In this document: positions 1 through 9,303 of the stretch, in pieces
How the letters are laid out: each line of letters starts with the position of its first letter
Position numbering within the stretch: position 1 is the stretch's first letter
Program-made: the position numbers and the translations under genes
Notes under the pieces: generated by a model
What the model saw: only the letters and a program-made list of their open reading frames with translations
What the model was told of the DNA's origin: nothing
Database searches by the model: none
Source: an uncultured Chlorobiaceae bacterium
GTDB taxonomy: Bacteria; Bacteroidota; Chlorobiia; Chlorobiales; Chlorobiaceae
Direction: 5' to 3'
Assembly (NCBI GenBank): GCA_903843305.1
Contig: CAIMPI010000009.1
Span: forward strand, 48,571 to 112,570
DNA: 64,000 nt

Positions 1-1675
1 AAAAGTGATTGCCTTGCCCTGCGATGTGCCCCTTGTCGAGCACTATTATGTTATCGGCATTGAGTACCGAACTGACCCGCTGGGCAACAATAAGCAAAGT
101 GCATTTGCTGCTTTTCTTCTCAAGAGCGTCCTGTATCCTCGATTCCGTATCGATATCAACAGCACTGGTGCTGTCATCAAAAATCAAAATTTCAGCAGAA
201 GCAAGCATCGCCCTCGCTATTGCGATGCGCTGTTTCTGACCGCCTGACAGATTTACGCCCCGTTCTTCAACTCTGGTATCATACCCTTGTGGCAATCGGA
301 TAATGAAATCATGAGCCTGAGCTGCCCTGGCAGCTTCAATCACCTCTTCTTCGGTTGCATCCGGAACGCCATAGCGGATATTGTCACGAATTGTGCCCGA
401 AAAAAGAACCGTTTCCTGGGGAACAATTGCAATCCTCGAAAGCAGAGAGTCCTCGGTAACCGACCTGATATCGATGCCGTCGATGAGTATTCTGCCGGAC
501 GAAACATCGTAAAATCTTGGGATGAGGTTCACAAGTGCCGATTTACCTGCACCTGTTGAACCAAGAATAGCAAGAGTCTTTCCCTTCTCTGCAACAAAAC
601 TTATCTCCTCAAGTACAAGGGCATCTGATTCTTTGTTGAATCGAAAAGAGACGTTCTCGAAAACAATCCGTCCTTTCTCCGATAGCGGAGGCATCGCAAT
701 TGCCTGAGACTGAAACTGAATATCAGGAATGATGTCCAGCACTTCGGCAACACGCTTTGATGAGGCTATGCCTCCTGCCCATACATTCGTTAAATTCGCC
801 ATAAAAATCAGTGGTGCCATGGTTGTCAAAAGGTAATTCGTAAATGCTACGACCTGTCCGATACTCAACTCCCCATGAACAGCATCAAGCCCTCCAACCC
901 AAATCACCAAAACCATACCCGCATTGATACACATGGTTAACAGCGGCGGCATGCTCGCCATAAACTTCATGACACTGATTGAATCTTTCGCAAATGCCTG
1001 ATTGGCTTTATTAAAACGAGTGAATTCAAAATCAGCCCTTACAAATGCCTTGATCAGACGTATCCCTGCGATATTTTCCTGCAGTACGCTACTCAGCCGG
1101 TCGAGCTGTCGCTGCACTGAGCTCCAGAGCGGCTCCATTTTTACGACAAAAAAGATAATTAGGGCACTTGTTATAAGTAGTAAGGGGAGAATAGTCAATG
1201 CAAGTGAGCTGCTGGTTTTGATCATCAGGGTAAGACTGCCGATCATCAGCAAGGTTGATCGCGTACCAATTCTGAGAGAAACCTGGGCAACACGCTGCAC
1301 AGCCGATGTGTCGCTCGAAAGACGCACCATGAGCTGCCCGGTATTCAACCTGTCAATGTTTCCAAATGAAAAGGATTGAATTTTGAGAAACAAGGCTTCA
1401 CGAATATCGCGGGCAACGCTCTCACCTACCCTGACCGATAAAATGTGTGAACCTACTGCAAAAAAAACACTCAGGAGAGTGATCCCGAGCATCAGCAGAC
1501 CTGTATCAATAACCACCTGTTGATTGTGCTGATGAATGCCCTGATCAATGATTTTCTGGATCAAACGGGGAATGCTGAGATCCATGCCCACCACTGCTGT
1601 AAGCAGCAACAGCGAGACTAATGCCTGTTTTCGATAGGGTTTTACAAAAGCAGTAAGTCGGAAAATATTACGCAT
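1..1675 (-). CDS. ABC exporter half-transporter, catalytically degenerate type (3' end outside window)
   Basis: An open frame runs from an ATG at 1673-1675 to the window edge, giving about 558 residues without the C-terminus. The N-terminal half is a six-helix type-I exporter membrane domain and the C-terminal half an ATP-binding domain with Walker A (GSTGAGKS), signature LSGGQKQR and Walker B. The Walker B continues as IFDDSTSAVD, so Asp stands where the catalytic Glu should be. This is typical of the degenerate half of heterodimeric exporters such as TM287/288. The two complete exporter pairs in this window also encode the Asp half first, so a canonical partner is expected just beyond position 1. 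It lies 276 bp after the importer ATPase of unit E and probably ends that operon. Cargo is unknown. Confidence 0.9.
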   Translation of the reverse strand, partial: MRNIFRLTAFVKPYRKQALVSLLLLTAVVGMDLSIPRLIQKIIDQGIHQHNQQVVIDTGLLMLGITLLSVFFAVGSHILSVRVGESVARDIREALFLKIQSFSFGNIDRLNTGQLMVRLSSDTSAVQRVAQVSLRIGTRSTLLMIGSLTLMIKTSSSLALTILPLLLITSALIIFFVVKMEPLWSSVQRQLDRLSSVLQENIAGIRLIKAFVRADFEFTRFNKANQAFAKDSISVMKFMASMPPLLTMCINAGMVLVIWVGGLDAVHGELSIGQVVAFTNYLLTTMAPLIFMANLTNVWAGGIASSKRVAEVLDIIPDIQFQSQAIAMPPLSEKGRIVFENVSFRFNKESDALVLEEISFVAEKGKTLAILGSTGAGKSALVNLIPRFYDVSSGRILIDGIDIRSVTEDSLLSRIAIVPQETVLFSGTIRDNIRYGVPDATEEEVIEAARAAQAHDFIIRLPQGYDTRVEERGVNLSGGQKQRIAIARAMLASAEILIFDDSTSAVDIDTESRIQDALEKKSSKCTLLIVAQRVSSVLNADNIIVLDKGHIAGQGNHF

Positions 1676-1733
1676 AAGGTTCTCGTCCCATAAGATTGTA
1701 TGAGGGTTACAAGGAGTTTGATAACTCTCTATT

Positions 1734-1838
1734 TTAAGCGGTTAATTTCCTTGTCCTCAACCGATGGGCGATTTTGTATGCATAAACCGGCAGACCTGTC
1801 AGCGAAATCAAAGAGAGTGCAAGAGCAGTGAGGAGCAC
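1734..1838 (-). CDS. possible 34-residue membrane peptide
   Basis: A short frame with a GTG start sits between the importer ATPase gene and the exporter gene. It encodes a hydrophobic stretch (VLLTALALSLISLTGLPVYA) followed by a basic tail, the shape of a single-span membrane peptide. A stop codon lies two codons upstream of the nearest other possible start, so it cannot be much longer. No clear ribosome binding site is visible. It may be a real small gene or the last piece of a lost membrane protein. Confidence 0.25.
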   Translation of the reverse strand: MLLTALALSLISLTGLPVYAYKIAHRLRTRKLTA

Positions 1839-1951
1839 CTGATGAACGTACTGTTATTTCCATTTCTTGAAACATCTCCCGGTAAATAAATCCTGATTTC
1901 AACTCTTAGAGAATAAAAGGACAATGATGTCTCTATGCCATAACACAAGGG

Positions 1952-2731
1952 TCAGATAGCATAAGCGAATGTATATTCCGTCCCGAGATGAAACTCTTCG
2001 AGTATCTCGGCTTTTATCTGCATAAACTCGGAACTTGCCCTGTCACGAGGCCGCGAAGATGAGACATCAATAATTTGTTTAATAATACCTGGACGTGAAG
2101 ACATAATAACAACCTTGTCACTCAGGTATATCGCTTCCTCAATATCATGAGTGACCATAATCATGGTGATTTTTTCAAGCTGCCATAATCTTTCAAGTTC
2201 TTTCTGCATATACATTCTCGTCAACGCATCAAGAGCTCCAAGCGGCTCATCGAGCAGAAGCATTTCCGGTTTGTTTGCCAATGCTCTTGCGATTGCTACC
2301 CTCTGCGCCATTCCGCCTGAAAGCTGCGAAGGATAGACGCTCTCAAACCCAATGAGACCAACAAGCTGAAGATGTTCATCAACAAGGAGTTTTTTCTCTT
2401 TCCGATTCAGCTTGTCCAATCCGAACGCAACATTCTCTCCCACGGTAAGCCAGGGAAGAAGACGATGATCCTGAAAAACAATACCACGGTTAGTGCCTGG
2501 TCCAACAATCTGTTTCCCATCCATCAATGCTTCACCATCATAATGATTCTCAAGCCCAAGTATGATCCGCAGTAGAGTTGTCTTCCCGCACCCGCTGGAA
2601 CCAACAATAGAGACAAATGAACCAGATGTAACTGTCAGGTTGATGTTATTAAGAATCTGCAATGGACTATTGTCAACAATAAAACTTTTGCTGAGATTCC
2701 TGATTTCAAGAGTGCCTTTGTTATTTGACAT
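1952..2731 (-). CDS. ABC importer ATP-binding protein (SsuB/TauB/NrtD type)
   Basis: A 259-residue ATPase that would energise uptake through the two permeases encoded just upstream. Visible motifs are Walker A GSSGCGKTT, Q-loop region VFQDHRLLPW, signature LSGGMAQR, Walker B LLLDEPLGALD and the switch histidine in MVTHDIEEA. The family serves nitrate, sulfonate, taurine, thiamine-precursor and bicarbonate importers; sequence alone does not choose among these. It is the last recognisable importer gene of unit E (porin, binding protein, activase, reductase subunit, two permeases, ATPase). The start has only a weak ribosome binding site. Confidence 0.92.
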   Translation of the reverse strand: MSNNKGTLEIRNLSKSFIVDNSPLQILNNINLTVTSGSFVSIVGSSGCGKTTLLRIILGLENHYDGEALMDGKQIVGPGTNRGIVFQDHRLLPWLTVGENVAFGLDKLNRKEKKLLVDEHLQLVGLIGFESVYPSQLSGGMAQRVAIARALANKPEMLLLDEPLGALDALTRMYMQKELERLWQLEKITMIMVTHDIEEAIYLSDKVVIMSSRPGIIKQIIDVSSSRPRDRASSEFMQIKAEILEEFHLGTEYTFAYAI

Positions 2732-2748
2732 TTTCTTTTCGATTAAAT

Positions 2749-3537
2749 TTACTTATCAGCGCTGATGACTTGTCCCCGTTCTACTGCTTTCACTATTTTC
2801 TGAACCAGAAGGGTCATGGAATACCCCAATACCCCGACGGTAATAATTCCTGCAATAACCAGCGCTATATCAAAACGATCCCGTCCCCTCTGAATCTGCG
2901 TACCAATACCAAAAGCAGTTTGGATAAATATTTCTGCAACCATCAAAACAGACCATGACATGGCAAGCCCCAGACTAATACCGGTGGCAATTGAGGGTAA
3001 TGCTGCCGGTATAATAATTTTTCTGATCAGCGTCAATCCCTTGTATCCATAAACAGAAGCAAGTTCCAGATACTCTCTTGGCACATTTCTTACTCCGGAG
3101 AATGTATTCAGGGTTATCGGATAAAACGCTGCAACAGAAATGATCAGAACTCGTGGCAGTTCATTCATTCCAAACAACATAATGATCAGCGGGATCCAGC
3201 CGATCATCGGAACCTGGCGTACTGCATGAAAAAATGGAGCAAAAATCTTTTCTGCAGTTTTTGATAATCCCATGAGCAATCCGAAAATAAAACCAGCCAG
3301 AGTACCAATAAAAAAACCGATCATGACCCGCTGTAAACTGACCGCGATATTATGAGAATAGGTCGGATCAGAAAAAAGAATCACAAATTTTTGTAATACT
3401 TTATAAGGGGATGGAAGAAATCGTGCGGATGGAAACCCTGCAAGAATAAATAACTGCCAAAAGGCAATAAAAACGATCGGAAAAGCAATAGCTCCCAGTA
3501 TTCCTTTCGTTTTTTTGCTGATGAGGAGTTTTTTCAT
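2749..3537 (-). CDS. ABC importer permease (SsuC/TauC type), second of pair
   Basis: A 262-residue inner-membrane protein with about six hydrophobic segments and the cytoplasmic coupling region ELASVYGYKG followed by an IPAALPSIATG segment, as in binding-protein-dependent permeases (BPD_transp_1). The start is preceded by a good ribosome binding site (GGGAGG) inside the end of the neighbouring permease gene, and the two genes overlap by 4 bp, so they are translationally coupled. Two different permeases and one ATPase suggest a heterodimeric membrane channel. Substrate unknown. Confidence 0.92.
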   Translation of the reverse strand: MKKLLISKKTKGILGAIAFPIVFIAFWQLFILAGFPSARFLPSPYKVLQKFVILFSDPTYSHNIAVSLQRVMIGFFIGTLAGFIFGLLMGLSKTAEKIFAPFFHAVRQVPMIGWIPLIIMLFGMNELPRVLIISVAAFYPITLNTFSGVRNVPREYLELASVYGYKGLTLIRKIIIPAALPSIATGISLGLAMSWSVLMVAEIFIQTAFGIGTQIQRGRDRFDIALVIAGIITVGVLGYSMTLLVQKIVKAVERGQVISADK

Positions 3538-4328
3538 GCAGGCCTCCCGTCAACAGGCTCACGCCATAGTAAAAACTGCTTCTCGGCTCGTTCAAGAAGA
3601 AAATTCATTGCAAATCCAATCACTCCTACAAGAATCAAGCCCGCCATTACAAGATCAATCTGAAATACAGCACGTCCCCAGGTCATCAAATAGCCAACAC
3701 CTGAATCCGATCCAAAAAGCTCTGCTCCAACAACAAACATCCATGACAAGCCAAGACTGAGACGAATACCGGTGATTATCGAAGGCAATGCGCTTGGAAT
3801 AATAACTTTAAAGAGGTAACGAAAACTCTTGTAATCGAAAACCCTGGCAAGTTCGTGATATTTTTCAGGAACACCGCTGACACCCTGATAGGTATTCAAG
3901 ACCATCGGGTAAAACGCTCCGATTGCCACGAAAAAATATTTTGCAAATTCATCAATACCCAGAAACATTATGATCAGCGGCATCCAGGCAAACTCCGGAA
4001 CCTGTTGGAGCGCTTTTATTAACGGACCAAAAATTCTGTTCAAAAACGGGGAGAGCGCCATGAGAATTCCAATAACAAACCCGGATGTTCCGCCAAGCAA
4101 AAATCCGATCATAACTCTTTTAAGGCTTGCCAGAATATTCAGAGTTAGGTCTCCTGATTGAGCAAGTTCGAGAAGCGTGTTCAAAAGGGTTAATGGCGGT
4201 GTCAGAATAAGTTCTGAACATAATTTCTGAGATACCGCACCCTGCCATGCTGCAAGCACCAGAAGCGGGACAATTATTGCCAGAAGTTTATCTTTTAATC
4301 CCAATCGTTGTAAGAATTTCTTTGCCAT
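3534..4328 (-). CDS. ABC importer permease (SsuC/TauC type), first of pair
   Basis: A 264-residue membrane protein homologous to its downstream neighbour, with coupling-helix sequence ELARVFDYKS and IPSALPSIITG. It follows the remnant of a deleted reductase gene rather than an intact gene, and has no obvious Shine-Dalgarno sequence of its own. It should form the translocation channel with the product of 2749-3537. Confidence 0.92.
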   Translation of the reverse strand: MAKKFLQRLGLKDKLLAIIVPLLVLAAWQGAVSQKLCSELILTPPLTLLNTLLELAQSGDLTLNILASLKRVMIGFLLGGTSGFVIGILMALSPFLNRIFGPLIKALQQVPEFAWMPLIIMFLGIDEFAKYFFVAIGAFYPMVLNTYQGVSGVPEKYHELARVFDYKSFRYLFKVIIPSALPSIITGIRLSLGLSWMFVVGAELFGSDSGVGYLMTWGRAVFQIDLVMAGLILVGVIGFAMNFLLERAEKQFLLWREPVDGRPA

Positions 4329-4355
4329 ACTTTTTAGATTTATTAAACAGGGATC

Positions 4356-4406
4356 CTATACCATCTCGATGAATGCCTCGACCCGGTTGGTCGACTGTTC
4401 GGTTGC
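4356..4406 (-). pseudogene. 17-codon 3' remnant of a deleted HgdA-like subunit gene
   Basis: Directly after the TAA of the HgdB-like gene, and in the same frame, the sequence reads ATEQSTNRVEAFIEMV and then stop. This is identical to the last 16 residues of the HgdA-like protein encoded at 9441-10829. Unit C has the order activase, HgdA-like, HgdB-like, HgdA-like; here the last gene has been lost by internal deletion, leaving only its tail. The shared RVEAFIEM motif at the ends of both subunit types may have been the recombination site. Confidence 0.85.
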
Positions 4407-5585
4407 TTATACGAGTTCAGCAATCTCTTTTTTACTCTTTATCATTTCAATGAAGGCTTCCACTCTTGTACGAATGGCTTCAAAATCAGATCCGGAGTAT
4501 TCCGTGTGGATCTCCAGAAACGGCAGCTTACCCAGAACTTCTTTGGTTTCACCTGCTTTAAAGGTGAATGCATCGCAATAGCGAAGGGTGTGGTAGATTA
4601 TTCCGTCAGCGCCGAACTCTTGTAGCTGATGTTTCAGATTAGCAAGCCGGCCATCGCTCTTCAAATCGAGATAGGGAAGAGAGCCATGCGGAACCCTGTC
4701 GAGATAGGCATCGGCTACACCATAGGGGGTTGGCTCTTTTATTTCAAGATTGAGGAAGAAATTGAGTCCGCTCCATAGGTCATCTCCCACTATCCGTCCG
4801 CCCAATTGCTCAATGATATCGACAAGCTTGGTATCGCCCGGAGGAATAAGGCTGCCGGAAAGGAATATTCTGGCCTCTACTTCCCGCCTTCTGGACGGCT
4901 CCGAAAGTTTAGCCTCTGCTTCCACAATCAGCTCTTTCAGCAGTTCAAGATAGTGCGCTCTGTCAAGATTATAACCCGCATTGATAACGCTTGAGACTTC
5001 CCGCCAGCTTAAAGGCGCATTATCAAGACTTTGATACTTGTAAAGTGTCTTGATCGCTTCCCTGATTCCATCGTATATGTCTATTGCTTCCTCAAGTTTC
5101 GACTGTTCCAGAGTGACTCCGGCAAACTCTTCAAGTTTCTTTGTAAAGAATTCAACCTCTTTTCTGAAATACTCATGCCCCTCTTTGGTAGCAAAATTGC
5201 GCGGGACTCCAAGGACTACCGTTTTATAGCCGAAATAGAAGTTGATAAGCTCTTCAAGCCGGTAGAGCTGAATGCAGGTAGCATCAATAGCAACCAGATC
5301 GAGCTGTTGTATGTACGGATCGGTTTTCTCTGCAAATTGGCCAAGAGCCTGACGCACAAAGACACAATTCTTGGTCGAAATATGACGCGCACCGACTTCA
5401 ACAAGCCGTCCATCGCCACCCTGCCCCACTCGTATTGGAATCAGTCCAAGCGCATAGATGATCTCTTCCGGAATGTTATAGGCAAGCCATCCAACAACTT
5501 TTTTACCCTCTTTGCGCAGTTGTTCAAGTTCAAGGGGACGGCTTTGTAATGCCGCCGATATTTTATCAAGAGTCTTCAAGCCCAT
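4407..5585 (-). CDS. HgdB/BcrB-family (2-hydroxyacyl-CoA dehydratase / double-cubane type) reductase subunit
   Basis: A 392-residue protein of the HGD-D family, which holds iron-sulfur clusters and receives electrons from an ATP-dependent activase. Only a few cysteines are present, at the places expected for cluster binding: C74 (KNCVF), C104 (DATCIQ) and C337 (LRYCDAF). The start is chosen by a strong AAGGAGG sequence lying inside the activase gene, which it overlaps by 10 bp. It closely resembles 10887-12092 along its full length. No CoA-ligase or CoA-handling gene is near, so a non-CoA substrate, as reported for double-cubane cluster proteins, is more likely than acyl-CoA dehydration; that is inference. 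Confidence 0.85.
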   Translation of the reverse strand: MGLKTLDKISAALQSRPLELEQLRKEGKKVVGWLAYNIPEEIIYALGLIPIRVGQGGDGRLVEVGARHISTKNCVFVRQALGQFAEKTDPYIQQLDLVAIDATCIQLYRLEELINFYFGYKTVVLGVPRNFATKEGHEYFRKEVEFFTKKLEEFAGVTLEQSKLEEAIDIYDGIREAIKTLYKYQSLDNAPLSWREVSSVINAGYNLDRAHYLELLKELIVEAEAKLSEPSRRREVEARIFLSGSLIPPGDTKLVDIIEQLGGRIVGDDLWSGLNFFLNLEIKEPTPYGVADAYLDRVPHGSLPYLDLKSDGRLANLKHQLQEFGADGIIYHTLRYCDAFTFKAGETKEVLGKLPFLEIHTEYSGSDFEAIRTRVEAFIEMIKSKKEIAELV

Positions 5586-6385
5586 AGTCCCTCCTTTTTA
5601 GCAAAACTGCGGGCAATAACGGCAGCACCCAAAGCGCCGATAAGCTGGGGATCAATTTCGGGACGAACAATGGTGACTTTCAGCGCCTGTTCGATCGCAC
5701 TCTTCATGCCGGTGTTCTTTGCAACACCACCTGAAAAAAAGACATCACTTGCTATGCCGACTCTTGAGAAAAGTCCGGCAATACGATTGGCAATCGAATG
5801 ATGAATGCCGTTAAGAATGTTTTCAGGCTTTTCACCTCTTGCTACGAGAGAGATCGTTTCCGACTCGGCAAAAACCGTACAGGTGCTGCTCATCGGGACG
5901 GTATCGGTTGCCGAAAGAGCTATAGCCCCCAAGTCATCAAGTTTTACCTTGAACACCTCTGCCATCACCTCAAGAAAACGACCGGTACCTGCTGCACATT
6001 TATCGTTCATGGCAAAATCAACTACAGCTCCATCCTCATCTATTCGTATAGCCTTGCAATCCTGGCCGCCCATATCAATGATAGTGCGAACGGTCGGATG
6101 CAGATAGTTTGCGCCTTTGGCATGGCAGGTAATTTCAGTTACGGCCTTGTTGGCATAGGGTGCAGAAACGCGACCGTAGCCGGTTCCGACGATATAGGTG
6201 AGATCTTCCTTTTTTAGTCCGGCTGCATCCAGTGCGAGGTTCAAGGCACTTAAACCGCTTTCGACCGAATTCACACCACTCTTCAGAAGACCAGTGGCAA
6301 AGATATCGCCATCCTTCAAAATCACTGCTTTTGCAGCCAGGGAACCGACATCAACACCAGCAAAATAATTATAGCTAAAAGACAT
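5576..6385 (-). CDS. ATP-dependent reductase activase (HgdC/BadF/BcrA family)
   Basis: A 269-residue ASKHA-fold activase. The family forms a homodimer that binds one [4Fe-4S] cluster between subunits and couples ATP hydrolysis to low-potential electron transfer. Visible are the phosphate loop GVDVGS, the GGQDCKAI segment and the two likely cluster cysteines C130 (NDKCAAGTG) and C169 (SSTCTVF), 39 residues apart as in HgdC. It differs from the second activase (13618-14427) at only about 20 positions by direct reading, so the two are recent duplicates. A GGAG sequence precedes the ATG. It is upstream of, and overlaps, its presumed partner reductase subunit. Confidence 0.93.
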   Translation of the reverse strand: MSFSYNYFAGVDVGSLAAKAVILKDGDIFATGLLKSGVNSVESGLSALNLALDAAGLKKEDLTYIVGTGYGRVSAPYANKAVTEITCHAKGANYLHPTVRTIIDMGGQDCKAIRIDEDGAVVDFAMNDKCAAGTGRFLEVMAEVFKVKLDDLGAIALSATDTVPMSSTCTVFAESETISLVARGEKPENILNGIHHSIANRIAGLFSRVGIASDVFFSGGVAKNTGMKSAIEQALKVTIVRPEIDPQLIGALGAAVIARSFAKKEGLWA

Positions 6386-6506
6386 TTTATACTCCAGATT
6401 TCAGGTTATTTCAGAATTTCAACTAATCATGTCATTATTGTACAACAGGAGCAAAACAAACGCGTTGCCCCTGTAACTTCTCTTTTATCAAACAGTTGGG
6501 TACCTG

Positions 6507-7538
6507 TTAATGCACCCAGTATTTATCATAGCCGAGTTCTTTTAAAACAGGTGCCTGAAAACGGAGATCAAATAACTCACTGACATTATAGTGCCTCCTG
6601 ATGATGCCGCGTTTAAAGGCAAAATCAATGATCTCCTGATAATCTTTCAGCACTTTGGGGGTGACGGTGGGGTCATACCTCTCTTTTGGAGGAAGAGCAC
6701 CAATAAGATCTGCTTTGATATGCTTGTAGGTTCCCCCGAGTTTAACGGATGACTGAATAATGGCCTCCTGGTTCTCAGGTTTTGATGCCCAGTAATATCC
6801 TTTAAGAAGAGTCTTCAGAACTCTCTTGGTGATTTCAGGATACTTGTTGGCAAAGGCTTCGGTTACAAAAATTGAACCCGGACCACTTTTAAACTGAGGA
6901 TACTTGCGAGTATCGAAGAGTAACGTTGCAACTCCCTGGTCAACAAGAGGGCGGTCAGAACTACTCACAATGGCATCAACACTGTTTGTAGCAAGTGCAG
7001 CCTGTGCGTCAGCATTAACCAAATTCACACCCCTGATGTCTTTCTCAGTCAAACCGACCGCTTCAAGAACTCTGTTGAAGGCGAGGTGAAGATAGGTGCC
7101 CTTTTGATAGCCGATCCTCTTTCCTTTGAGATCCTTCAATGATTTGATACCTGATGCCGGATTAACTTGGATATAGATATTACTGCCGCCAGCTCCGCTC
7201 GTACTGATAATTTTGTACGGCAACCCTCCAGCTCTGCCAACAACGGTAACGAGATCACCCGCGGATCCAAAATCGATCAATCCTGAAGCAATAGCCTCAT
7301 TCTGACCGGGACCCATAGCAGTGTAATAGGTGCGCTCTATCTTGATACCATCTTTTGCAAACTCCTTTTCCAAAAGCCCCTGATCATTAACCCAGCCTGA
7401 AGCTCCGCTAGCGGCAGGGATTTTAAGAGAATTTCCTCCACCGCCAATCCGAATCACTTTTGGTTTTTCTTCTGCCTGTGCCACCACTGTCATAAACAAC
7501 AGCGCTACAATTGGTAAAGCTTTTATCCACTTTTTCAT
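6507..7538 (-). CDS. periplasmic substrate-binding protein (SsuA/NMT1-like)
   Basis: A 343-residue secreted protein with a Sec signal peptide (KKWIKALPIVALLFMTVVAQA) and then a two-lobed binding-protein sequence with the family pattern of a glycine-rich first strand (IRIGGGGNSLK), an INPASGIKSLKDLKGKRIG-like segment and YYWASKPEN near the C-terminus. Three in-frame ATGs are close together; the third (7536-7538) is best placed behind AAGGAG. It sits between the porin gene and the activase and probably feeds the permeases at 2749-4328. The ligand is unknown. Confidence 0.88.
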   Translation of the reverse strand: MKKWIKALPIVALLFMTVVAQAEEKPKVIRIGGGGNSLKIPAASGASGWVNDQGLLEKEFAKDGIKIERTYYTAMGPGQNEAIASGLIDFGSAGDLVTVVGRAGGLPYKIISTSGAGGSNIYIQVNPASGIKSLKDLKGKRIGYQKGTYLHLAFNRVLEAVGLTEKDIRGVNLVNADAQAALATNSVDAIVSSSDRPLVDQGVATLLFDTRKYPQFKSGPGSIFVTEAFANKYPEITKRVLKTLLKGYYWASKPENQEAIIQSSVKLGGTYKHIKADLIGALPPKERYDPTVTPKVLKDYQEIIDFAFKRGIIRRHYNVSELFDLRFQAPVLKELGYDKYWVH

Positions 7539-7567
7539 GTCCATTCTCCTTATCATGTTTAGGTCAA

Positions 7568-8923
7568 TTAAAATCCAAATTGGAATTGTGCTGCAAACGT
7601 GTTCTGTTTCAGGTTTACTGCCTTATCATCACTTATACTGTAATTCAACTGAAACTTGGTTGTCTCAGCAAAGAAAACATTGAAGCCCAGCGTTGTAATA
7701 TTTGATTCATTACTTGCAACCGCTGTGTCCGGATCCCAATGATCATAACGAAGAAAAGGTTGAAATGTTGTGGGCCACCAGTCGTCATTTCTGGACTGAT
7801 TTCTTGAATTCTTGTAGAACTGCTCACCCCATTCATAGAAGAGTGTTACCGTATAACCCTTGCTTTCCGTAGTTGCTCTTACTGCGTTGGCAAGCGTCAA
7901 TCCGGAAAGTGCTTTTTCATCTTTGCCAATAACATACTCAGCAGTAAATCCGAATGGGGCACTGACATAAGAGAGATCCGTTCCATAGCGAATTTTTTTT
8001 GCTTCTCCCTCTCCTTTGGTAATGAGAGTGGTACCCTTGTAAAGATCCTGCTTGCCTCTATAAAAAGAGCCACCAAGAGCCAAACCACGATATGGTGAAT
8101 AATAACCTGCCGGTGCATTGATGACAATCCTGCCCTCAATATCTTTATCCTGGTTGGTATCCGCTGTATTCGGGCCAGAACCATTATAAAGACCTAATGA
8201 ATACTCAATAAGGGGAATGCGATAATTGTACCCAAGATCTACGACCGGAAATAAATCTCCGTAAAACCGAATACCAATATCTCGTGCAGAGAGACCAAGT
8301 TTTGAAGCAAACTGTGCCAAATTGATTGCTGGCTGTTTATCTTCTGTCGTTGTTGCTTCAAGGCCAAAATTCTTTTTCTGTTGACCGATATTCACATTTA
8401 AATATGGCTTATCGATATCAAGAGACTGGCCAATGGAGTATTGCAGATAGGCGTCAGTTGGCTGAAGATTATATGATGTATTACTCCCCAAGCCAAGCGT
8501 ATAAGAGATACTTTTACCTTCCTCATAATCTCTTTTCAGGTATCCTTTCAGGGAAAGAATCGCCGAATTGAAAAGAAATCCATTTTTATTGGGAGAGGTA
8601 GAGACTGAATAGCGGGTCTGTGTGGAACCGCTGATACTGAGCGATCGCTTTGAATTGGCAATAGTCTTGTCAAGCCTCTGGGTTAACTGATCTCTGAGTG
8701 TCGCAATTTCGGCTCTCACTCCGTCCAGCTCGGCTTGTGACACATTGCCGCCAGCTTCTGAAGTATCCTTTTCAGAAAGATCTTCAGAACCGAACGGCAC
8801 TGCTGTAGAATCGCTCACTGGTTGCTGTCGCGGTTCTGTCTCTGCAGTCTCGGCTGCCCGCAGATTGGCGTTACCAATCAAAAGAGCACCAAGAACAAGA
8901 ATAGTCAACTTTCTTTTACTCAT
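7568..8923 (-). CDS. outer-membrane porin with N-terminal coiled coil
   Basis: A 451-residue protein with a signal peptide (LTILVLGALLIGNANLRA), an acidic linker, a short coiled coil (about residues 65-90, ELDGVRAEIATLRDQ) and then alternating amphipathic strands ending in FQFGF with the terminal phenylalanine of outer-membrane barrels. The layout resembles phosphate-selective/OprP-type trimeric porins. It is the first gene after promoter box E and its leader, directly upstream of a binding protein, so the operon encodes a route from outer membrane to cytoplasm. Which solute it passes is not evident. Confidence 0.85.
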   Translation of the reverse strand: MSKRKLTILVLGALLIGNANLRAAETAETEPRQQPVSDSTAVPFGSEDLSEKDTSEAGGNVSQAELDGVRAEIATLRDQLTQRLDKTIANSKRSLSISGSTQTRYSVSTSPNKNGFLFNSAILSLKGYLKRDYEEGKSISYTLGLGSNTSYNLQPTDAYLQYSIGQSLDIDKPYLNVNIGQQKKNFGLEATTTEDKQPAINLAQFASKLGLSARDIGIRFYGDLFPVVDLGYNYRIPLIEYSLGLYNGSGPNTADTNQDKDIEGRIVINAPAGYYSPYRGLALGGSFYRGKQDLYKGTTLITKGEGEAKKIRYGTDLSYVSAPFGFTAEYVIGKDEKALSGLTLANAVRATTESKGYTVTLFYEWGEQFYKNSRNQSRNDDWWPTTFQPFLRYDHWDPDTAVASNESNITTLGFNVFFAETTKFQLNYSISDDKAVNLKQNTFAAQFQFGF

Positions 8924-9085
8924 TATTTCCCTTTGATTATTTGACGCGTTGAGTTCAAATTCTTTAACTATGATTATTCAATAATGTTGTGTGTAATTAA
9001 TAAAACTTGTCCAGGCACAACATCGAAAAGCGCTATTTAGATACATTTTCTGCATATTTTTTTTAAAATCTCGACAACAATCATG

Positions 9086-9122
9086 AAAAGAAAACGCCAA
9101 TCCCCTGAAAGCATGAATTGGC
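9086..9122 (-). terminator. leader terminator hairpin E (attenuator candidate)
   Basis: On the transcribed strand an 8-bp stem GCCAATTC / GGATTGGC (one G-U pair) is followed by GTTTTCTTTT. It lies between promoter box E and the porin start codon, so it must be read through or disarmed for the operon to be expressed. The rest of 8924-9440 holds no gene. Confidence 0.7.
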
Positions 9123-9303
9123 TTTCTTATACGCTTTTTTGTTTAATAAATGCTATAAAAGGAGCAAAAACTATTGCATCAGAGAGCTATAAAGCGGCAA
9201 CAACAAGGAGGATTTAAAATTACAATTACATTCATGACAATAGCTTTACTAAAAGTTCTTTTATTGATTACATAATATTCTATATCATTAATTATGTAAA
9301 TAT

